Source of the DNA: an uncultured Bacteroidota bacterium
GTDB lineage: Bacteria; Bacteroidota; Bacteroidia; Chitinophagales; Saprospiraceae
Length of the DNA stretch: 12,014 bases
Direction of reading: 5' to 3'
NCBI GenBank assembly: GCA_937952445.1
Contig: CALGAA010000210.1
Location: 1 to 12,014, forward strand
The notes beneath the pieces were generated by a model that saw only the letters and a list, made by a program, of their open reading frames with translations, was not told where the DNA came from and ran no database searches. The first letter of the stretch is position 1. Every line of letters starts with the position of its first letter. Made by a program: the position numbers and the translations under genes. Positions 7,045 through 12,014 of the stretch are shown piece by piece.

Positions 7045-7967
7045 AAATCGTCGTCGATCAGAATCTTTACCGTCAATGGATTCCCCCGGAAGCCAGTTTG
7101 TATTTGCAACCGGCCTGGATGGATATTTTCAATGATTGGTGGGAGGCCAGGGTCGCGATCGATGGGGAAGGCCAACCTGTATGGATGTGGCCTTATCAGG
7201 AACGAAACCGATTTTTATTTAAAAAATACGGCCGACTCGCCTACTGCCCGGATAACGGGCCGATCTTTCTTCAGGATTACGTAGGCAGGGAATTTGACCC
7301 CGGGATTCGCCGCTGGTTGTCAATGTGTGTAGTCGATGACCGGGCTAATCAGTTGGATAGAACGAAAATGATTACACAGGGATGGACCACGGAAAAACGA
7401 ACCTATCAATACTTTGACCTACCCCAATATCCGATGGGGTTGGAGAGCATTTCGAGGTCCAAAAGAAAACGGATGATGAAGAGTGGGGGGCTGGTGTGTT
7501 ACCTTCTCGACAACCTATCAGAAGCCAGCGACCTGTTGTTGTCATACTTCCAGGCCCATGGTCAGCCAGGGATTCAGTATGCCGGATTGAAACGCATCAA
7601 AGATCTGGTCGATCAATCCTTTGATACATACCTTTTTGGAATTCAAAATACGCACGGGGACCTCCTGGCGATTCAATGGTTGGTAGGTTACCGGGATACC
7701 TTGTATGGCTGGATTGTAGTCAGAGCACCGCAAGCTCCTGTGCACAATGCCCGGGAGCTGCTCCTGTGGCACATTATTCAATGGGCGCGGGACCGGTATT
7801 TGAAATACGACCTGGGGGGGTCATCCCTTCCGGGTGTGCGCAGTTTCAATCTGGAAATGGGGGCAAAAGAGACGGAATACACGCGGTTCGTTCGCTTTCA
7901 TCCCGCATGGATAGGCGGTTTCGGGAGAAAATTCGCAGGTAATTCCCTCAAAACGAAAACCTTTTAG
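7041..7967 (+). CDS. FemAB-like / GNAT-fold acyltransferase
   Basis: The product is 308 residues from the ATG at 7041, which overlaps the glycosyltransferase stop (ATGA). A TTG at 6963 in the same frame would add 26 residues lying wholly inside the upstream gene and is unlikely. The best signature is residues ~257-275, DLGGSSLPGVRSFNLEMGA, which matches the late motif of FemAB-like/Acetyltransf_6 proteins (D-x-G-S-x-x-P-G-V-x-x-F-N-x-x-x-G-A). The N-terminus has the aromatic-rich YLQPAWMDIFNDWW typical of this group's first substrate-facing segment. Relatives transfer acyl or aminoacyl groups to cell-wall or polysaccharide precursors. Position after a glycosyltransferase suggests decoration of the same glycan, but the acyl donor and acceptor are not known. 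It ends 122 bases before the next gene. Confidence 0.8.
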   Translation: MKIVVDQNLYRQWIPPEASLYLQPAWMDIFNDWWEARVAIDGEGQPVWMWPYQERNRFLFKKYGRLAYCPDNGPIFLQDYVGREFDPGIRRWLSMCVVDDRANQLDRTKMITQGWTTEKRTYQYFDLPQYPMGLESISRSKRKRMMKSGGLVCYLLDNLSEASDLLLSYFQAHGQPGIQYAGLKRIKDLVDQSFDTYLFGIQNTHGDLLAIQWLVGYRDTLYGWIVVRAPQAPVHNARELLLWHIIQWARDRYLKYDLGGSSLPGVRSFNLEMGAKETEYTRFVRFHPAWIGGFGRKFAGNSLKTKTF

Positions 7968-7980
7968 GTATTTGAAATAC
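7968..7980. repeat. 13-base palindrome right after the acyltransferase stop
   Basis: GTATTT-G-AAATAC is a perfect 6-base inverted repeat around one central base, beginning at the first base after the TAG stop. It is too tight to form a hairpin, so if functional it is more likely a protein-binding site than a terminator. Chance is possible in A+T-rich DNA. Confidence 0.25.
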
Positions 7981-8003
7981 CGCTATAAAAGCATTAAATA
8001 GGA

Positions 8004-8043
8004 CCGACCAGGAATTTTTGTTCTAAAAATTCAGCAAGGTCGG
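8004..8043 (+). terminator. Two-part hairpin between the acyltransferase and MFS genes
   Basis: Outer arms CCGACC (8004-8009) and GGTCGG (8038-8043) enclose perfect inner arms GAATTTTT (8012-8019) and AAAAATTC (8025-8032) around a 5-base loop. The outer and inner stems are separated by an uneven internal loop. There is no U-tract after the outer arm, so a standard intrinsic terminator is doubtful. It could end the upstream unit with help, or be a leader element or operator for the transporter gene, whose ATG lies 46 bases downstream. Confidence 0.4.
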
Positions 8044-8089
8044 GAAGAACTAATATCTTGAGGCGATCAAAAATTGAATCACCAGACCT

Positions 8090-9331
8090 ATGGGTAAATT
8101 AATCAAAGTAAGGCTCTCCGCGCTGATGTTTCTGGAGTTTTTTGTGTGGGGAGCGTGGTATACCACGATAGCAGTATACATGTCTCACCAGGGCATGGAA
8201 AATCTTACCCATTGGCCGTTCACCGGCAATGCCATTGCTGCGATCCTGGCGCCCTTTATCGTGGGCATGATCGCGGATCGATATTTCAACTCCGAACGCA
8301 TCCTGGGTTTCCTGCACCTTCTGGGCGGTGTGATTTTATTTATTACCCCTTCATTATCCCATACGCCATGGCTATTTATCGGGGCCTTGATCCTGTACAA
8401 CATTTGTTATATGCCGACCATGAGCCTGGCCAATTCTCTGAGTTTTCACAACATCAAGGACCAGGAGAGGGAATTTCCTGTAATCCGTACATTTGGAACG
8501 GTGGGGTGGATCGTCGCTGGTCTGACCATCAGTTTTGTATTGGGTCATTTTTTTTCTTCCGGCCTGGCGCCAGAGCAAACCGCTGTGCCGGTGTACCTTG
8601 CTGCCGGATCAAGTATTCTGCTGGGGTTATACAGCTTTACCTTGCCAAAAACTCCACCTCAGGCCAAGGGAGAGAAGAATACCTGGCGGAAAATAGTGGG
8701 AATTGATGCGTTGAAGAAACTTTGGAGCCCTGCTTTCGGCATCTTTTTGGTCAGTTCTATCTTGATTTCCATTCCATTGGCGGCCTATTACAATTTCACC
8801 CAGGTTTTTCTCGGAAATTCTGGATTTACCAATATTGCGGCGACACAGACCATAGGGCAGATGTCAGAGTTTGTTTTTATGTTGCTCATGCCGTTATTTT
8901 TCGTTCGGTTGGGGGTCAAAAAAATGTTGGCTCTGGGAATGTTGGCCTGGGCGGTACGCTATTTTTTATTTTCATACGGTGCCGTGGATTCTCTGCCGTG
9001 GATGATTTTTTTGGGCCTCGGTCTGCACGGCATTTGTTACGACTTCTTTTTTGTGACGGGCCAGATTTACGTGGATAAGAAAGCCGATAAAAAGATCAAG
9101 GGACAAGCTCAGGGTTTGATCGTGTTAGCTACCTATGGGATCGGAATGCTGGTTGGTACGCAAGTGGCCGGGTTTATTTTCAATTTGTTCCTGGGCGATC
9201 AGTCCCAGCTTTCGCTGGAGCGTTGGGAGGCATTTTGGCAGATTCCGGCGTATTTTGCACTGGTGGTGATGATCTTCTTTATCATATTTTTCCGGGATAC
9301 CAAAGTAGAAAAGCAAATCATAAAAAATTAG
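8090..9331 (+). CDS. MFS transporter, nucleoside:H+ symporter (NupG-like) family
   Basis: The 413-residue protein has a length and motif order like E. coli NupG (418). Characteristic segments are LSALMFLEFFVWGAWYTT at the N-terminus, RTFGTVGWIVAG near residue 135, and GLHGICYDFFFVTGQIYVD near 310, which identify the Nuc_H_symport branch. Twelve inner-membrane helices are expected. The founding members import nucleosides with protons, but many Bacteroidota homologues sit beside Gfo/Idh dehydrogenases in sugar or polyol clusters, so the substrate here may be a sugar. The next gene begins 4 bases after the stop, indicating one transcript. The start ATG at 8090 has no Shine-Dalgarno but gives the usual family N-terminus. 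I could not identify a promoter; a strong inverted repeat lies 46 bases upstream. Confidence 0.9.
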   Translation: MGKLIKVRLSALMFLEFFVWGAWYTTIAVYMSHQGMENLTHWPFTGNAIAAILAPFIVGMIADRYFNSERILGFLHLLGGVILFITPSLSHTPWLFIGALILYNICYMPTMSLANSLSFHNIKDQEREFPVIRTFGTVGWIVAGLTISFVLGHFFSSGLAPEQTAVPVYLAAGSSILLGLYSFTLPKTPPQAKGEKNTWRKIVGIDALKKLWSPAFGIFLVSSILISIPLAAYYNFTQVFLGNSGFTNIAATQTIGQMSEFVFMLLMPLFFVRLGVKKMLALGMLAWAVRYFLFSYGAVDSLPWMIFLGLGLHGICYDFFFVTGQIYVDKKADKKIKGQAQGLIVLATYGIGMLVGTQVAGFIFNLFLGDQSQLSLERWEAFWQIPAYFALVVMIFFIIFFRDTKVEKQIIKN

Positions 9332-9335
9332 AATC

Positions 9336-10532
9336 ATGCGAAAAATTGCCATGCTGGGGTCGGGATTTATCGGCCGGTTTTATGCGGATTCCCTGGTGGG
9401 ACTGCGAAGTAGAGACAAAATCGTAAGCATTTATTCACGGACGGAAGCCAATGCCCGTAAGTTTGCCGAGGATTATGGCATAGCGCATTTTACCTCGGAC
9501 ATGAAGGAGTCTGTGAATCATGATGAGGTGGATACGGTGATCATCTCGCTTCCCAACCACCAGCACGAAGAGGCTGTCATGGCGTGTGTGGAGGCGGGGA
9601 AGGCGGTGCTGTGTACCAAGCCCCTCGGACGAAATGCTGAGGAGGCTTACCGGATGATGGAGGCGGTGGAAAATGCAGGGATTTTTGCCGGCTATTTGGA
9701 GGATTTGGTGTACACGCCGAAGTATTTAAAAGCATTGGAAAGTGTTCAAAAGGGGGCTTTGGGGAATATTTTATGGGCCCGGAGCCGGGAAGCCCATCCG
9801 GGACCACATTCGGAGTGGTTTTGGAATAAAGAACTTGCCGGTGGAGGATGTATTCTGGATCTGGGGTGCCACTGCATCGAAATCGGGCGGGGTTATATCG
9901 GAAAGGATATCCGGCCGGTGGAGGTCATGTGTTGGGCGGATACTCAGGTCAAGCCGATCGATGCCGAGGATCATGCCATCGGGTTGGTGAAATATGAAAA
10001 TGGAGCAATTGGGCAATTTGAGGTGAGCTGGACCTTTCGGGGCGGATTGGATTTGCGGGATGAAGTAATGGGTTCTGAGGGTACGATTTGGATCAACAAT
10101 TTTTTGCGGACAGGTTTTGATATGTTCACTTCGGGAGAGGGGTACGATTATGTGGCAGAAAAGGCCGAGACCAATAAAGGATGGATATTTCCGGTTGGCG
10201 ATGAATTGCATGATCTGGGGTACAATTTCATGTTCACCGATATGTTCAACGCGATTGAGGAAAACCGCGAGCCGGCGGAAACGTTTTACGATGGATACGT
10301 GGTCAATGCCATCATGGATGCTGCGTACAAATCGGCTGAATCCAAGCGATGGGAGCCTATTGAGTTGAAGGTGTGGCGGGGAAGAGAAGGTGTGGAGCAA
10401 ATTTCTGCCCAGCGGGAATACGACAGCGACCATTATTTGGTCAAAGAGGAGACGACGCACTATGGGGCCAGGAAGTTTATCATCAAGCATAAGGAAACGG
10501 GGAAAATTTCGGAGGTTATCGAGGAGAAATAA
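9336..10532 (+). CDS. Gfo/Idh/MocA family NAD(P)-dependent oxidoreductase
   Basis: The 398-residue protein opens with the Rossmann motif GSGFIGRFYADSL (8-20). The EKP-type motif appears as CTKP with the catalytic lysine at 95. The second domain carries GGGCILDLGCHCIEIG with Asp175 and His179, the usual catalytic positions of this family. Members oxidise or reduce a hydroxyl of sugars, inositols or their derivatives, some forming 3-keto sugars. The body matches the family to about residue 345; residues ~347-398 form a charged C-terminal tail (from VWRGREG) beyond the usual core end. It starts 4 bases after the MFS gene, so the two are one unit: import then redox conversion is the simplest reading. 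It converges on the minus-strand hydrolase with a 30-base gap and no obvious terminator between. The exact substrate cannot be read from sequence. Confidence 0.93.
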   Translation: MRKIAMLGSGFIGRFYADSLVGLRSRDKIVSIYSRTEANARKFAEDYGIAHFTSDMKESVNHDEVDTVIISLPNHQHEEAVMACVEAGKAVLCTKPLGRNAEEAYRMMEAVENAGIFAGYLEDLVYTPKYLKALESVQKGALGNILWARSREAHPGPHSEWFWNKELAGGGCILDLGCHCIEIGRGYIGKDIRPVEVMCWADTQVKPIDAEDHAIGLVKYENGAIGQFEVSWTFRGGLDLRDEVMGSEGTIWINNFLRTGFDMFTSGEGYDYVAEKAETNKGWIFPVGDELHDLGYNFMFTDMFNAIEENREPAETFYDGYVVNAIMDAAYKSAESKRWEPIELKVWRGREGVEQISAQREYDSDHYLVKEETTHYGARKFIIKHKETGKISEVIEEK

Positions 10533-10562
10533 GAAGGGAAAATCGCACCAAATTCCGTGGGC

Positions 10563-11531
10563 TCACTGAATCACTTCATCCGACAAGGGTACCACGATGA
10601 AAAATCCATCTTCGCCCTGTTCCTGGTAATGTGGCATTAAAATTTTACCTGCCACGGGGGAGTAGATCGGACCGTTGATGTCATGAGCCAACAATTCCCC
10701 TTCCGAAATGGTATCGAAATTCTGATACCCGGGTTTCATCTGAAATTGATCGCCCTCCTGGATTTTATGCGTGTAAACAAGTCTGGAATGAACCGGATGA
10801 CCAGCCGCATGGTCATGAAGAATCTCATGGTGACGTGGCTCCACGTGCATTTTATCCACCGATCCCACCGTACTGAGAAAATTTACCGCCGCTGCAATGC
10901 ACCGATTGACCGAAAAAGGATCGTCGTGCTGCCCGGCCTCAAAACACAAAGCCGTGCAATTTTGATGGACATTATCTGCATTGAGATAATGGAGAATAGT
11001 CCCTTTGATTCCATCCAGAAATCCTTCCAGAACAGGAGCCTTCATGTCCCACCCAATCTGTATCGCCTCCGGAGAATCGTTTACGATCGTGAATATTCCA
11101 CCCGATGCCGTGGTCGTATGTAAATCCAGTACGAAAATCCGTTCCGGATGATAATCCGCAATGCTGTTTTTAATCAAATCTATTATTTCGATCAATTCCT
11201 TTTCTTCACCTGTTCGCACCTCCTGTTTTAACAAATCTTCGAGTAGTTCCTTGCGAAACATTCGGTTGAGATCCCGGTTGATATACCGTTTTCCTTTTCG
11301 CAGGGCCTGCAAATTTCCTTTGAATGCAATCAATCGACCCCGAAACCGGAACGCTTCGTTGGTGATGTGCTCCACCTCCAGCATTTTGATCAGGTACTTC
11401 AAAGCCTTCACCCCCGCCTTTTCATTTCCATGAATCCCCCCGATAATAAAGACCAACGGACCGCGATGCCCTTCCTCAAAGACACCGATCAGCCGATTTT
11501 CCAGCCCCCCTGATGCTGTTTCGCTTTCCAT
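10563..11531 (-). CDS. Succinylglutamate desuccinylase / aspartoacylase family zinc hydrolase
   Basis: The 322-residue protein belongs to the M14-like AstE/AspA group. Zinc ligands are visible as GIHGNE (His34, Glu37) and DLHTT (His138); the substrate-carboxylate motif NRDLNRMF follows RYI, and the catalytic glutamate is Glu198 in FEAGQHD. A C-terminal beta domain (~245-322) with SPVAGKILMP completes the usual plan. Length matches AstE (about 322) and aspartoacylase (about 313). Family members hydrolyse N-acyl amino acids such as N-succinylglutamate or N-acetylaspartate. No arginine-succinyltransferase pathway gene is nearby, so the AstE role is not supported and the substrate remains open. 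It begins 9 bases after the upstream gene's stop, suggesting an operon. The start ATG at 11531 puts the first strand at the family position. Confidence 0.88.
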   Translation of the reverse strand: MESETASGGLENRLIGVFEEGHRGPLVFIIGGIHGNEKAGVKALKYLIKMLEVEHITNEAFRFRGRLIAFKGNLQALRKGKRYINRDLNRMFRKELLEDLLKQEVRTGEEKELIEIIDLIKNSIADYHPERIFVLDLHTTTASGGIFTIVNDSPEAIQIGWDMKAPVLEGFLDGIKGTILHYLNADNVHQNCTALCFEAGQHDDPFSVNRCIAAAVNFLSTVGSVDKMHVEPRHHEILHDHAAGHPVHSRLVYTHKIQEGDQFQMKPGYQNFDTISEGELLAHDINGPIYSPVAGKILMPHYQEQGEDGFFIVVPLSDEVIQ

Positions 11532-11540
11532 CCGATACCT

Positions 11541-12014
11541 TTATTGATCTGAATCCTTTACTGCATATTCAGTTTCCGGTTTTTCCAGAACGTGGATCAC
11601 ACTGTCGGTAAGCGATACTACACTCGACGCCGAATACAAGCCGATCTTATCGCCTTCAAATTGATAATCCACTAATGTCAGGATGACCTGACCACCAATA
11701 CTGAGCTCGATGTAATACCCATAACTGATCAACCGAAAATGAACCCGGCGATCCTCCGGGGGCTTGAACAATCCGGTTTGGAGGTTGTCGAACATGAAAT
11801 TGTTCAGGTAATCATCGGGATTGAAACCCCATCGCCTGATTTGAACATAACCGTTCACAAAATCCATCGAAATAAAATATCCGTCACCATGCTCGTCAAT
11901 GTTGAGTACAAATCCACTTTTTCCCAGTCCTTCCAGGTGGAGTACTCCCTCCCAAATGATGTTTTTCTCTGGTTTCTGAAACGAAAATATTTCATACCCT
12001 GATTCGGAATGGAA
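11541..12014 (-). CDS. C-terminal part of an unidentified beta-rich protein, possibly a glycoside hydrolase domain
   Basis: The frame is open from the right edge to TAA at 11541-11543 (157 codons plus stop), so the N-terminus is missing; the ATG at 11867 is internal. The visible part is rich in beta strands, with GKSGFVLNIDEHGDGYFISMD, VQIRRWG, YGYYIELSIGGQVILTLVDY and a short acidic tail. This pattern resembles the concanavalin-like beta-sandwich at the C-terminus of GH32-type enzymes, where an 'IE-S-G-V-LS' strand is typical. A DUF1080/3-keto-glycoside-hydrolase-type sandwich is the main alternative. I did not see catalytic residues, which would lie outside the window. It precedes the desuccinylase-family gene by 9 bases on the same strand and is probably co-transcribed with it. 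Confidence 0.6.
   Translation of the reverse strand, partial: FHSESGYEIFSFQKPEKNIIWEGVLHLEGLGKSGFVLNIDEHGDGYFISMDFVNGYVQIRRWGFNPDDYLNNFMFDNLQTGLFKPPEDRRVHFRLISYGYYIELSIGGQVILTLVDYQFEGDKIGLYSASSVVSLTDSVIHVLEKPETEYAVKDSDQ

Noticed and set aside
8146..8706. A 186-codon plus-strand frame inside the transporter gene
   Set aside because: It is an out-of-frame reading of the MFS gene with no recognisable domain.
9771..10490. A 239-codon minus-strand open frame
   Set aside because: It lies entirely antisense to the Gfo/Idh gene, whose domains and motifs are clear. Its translation has no recognisable family pattern.
1..12014. CRISPR array, tRNA/rRNA, insertion sequence, prophage or known defence genes
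   Set aside because: No regularly spaced repeats, RNA-gene signatures, transposase or integrase motifs, or defence-protein domains were seen on either strand.

Overview
The window reads as chromosomal DNA of a Bacteroidota bacterium, possibly of the Saprospira/Lewinella kind. The reasons are family-level: a large secreted reprolysin-like (M12B) metalloprotease with the Ig-like domains and P-domain common in that group, the near absence of Shine-Dalgarno sequences, and two promoter-like sites resembling the Bacteroidota TTTG / TAnnTTTG pattern. No rRNA, tRNA, CRISPR array, transposase, integrase or phage gene is seen. No taxonomic marker is present, so the placement is an inference.

Layout. 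Positions 1-3298 (minus) hold the first ~1,099 codons of the secreted protease; its C-terminus lies off the left edge. Positions 3299-3712 are a gene-poor, A+T-rich spacer with a probable promoter and a 5'-leader hairpin for the protease, plus possible debris of a small membrane-protein gene. Positions 3713-5668 (minus) hold an MscS-type mechanosensitive channel followed by a four-helix membrane protein ending in an M23 (LytM) peptidase domain. Positions 5669-5886 are a divergent promoter region. Positions 5887-7967 (plus) hold a GT4-like glycosyltransferase overlapping, through ATGA, a FemAB-like/GNAT acyltransferase. Positions 7968-8089 contain a strong two-part inverted repeat. Positions 8090-10532 (plus) hold a nucleoside:H+ symporter-family MFS transporter and a Gfo/Idh/MocA oxidoreductase, 4 bp apart. 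Converging on them, positions 12014-10563 (minus) hold the 3' end of an unidentified beta-rich protein (perhaps a glycoside hydrolase C-terminal domain) and, 9 bp later, a succinylglutamate desuccinylase/aspartoacylase-family zinc hydrolase.

How the genes may work together. The MFS and Gfo/Idh pair looks like uptake plus redox conversion of a sugar or polyol. The glycosyltransferase and acyltransferase pair looks like envelope or exopolysaccharide modification. The MscS channel and M23 peptidase could link membrane tension to wall hydrolysis. The protease is probably exported across both membranes. None of these units needs the others, and I see no clear sign of a single new multi-gene system. 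The most unusual points are the channel/peptidase pair with the distinct base composition of the peptidase gene, the hairpin before the MFS gene, and the domain mosaic of the protease.
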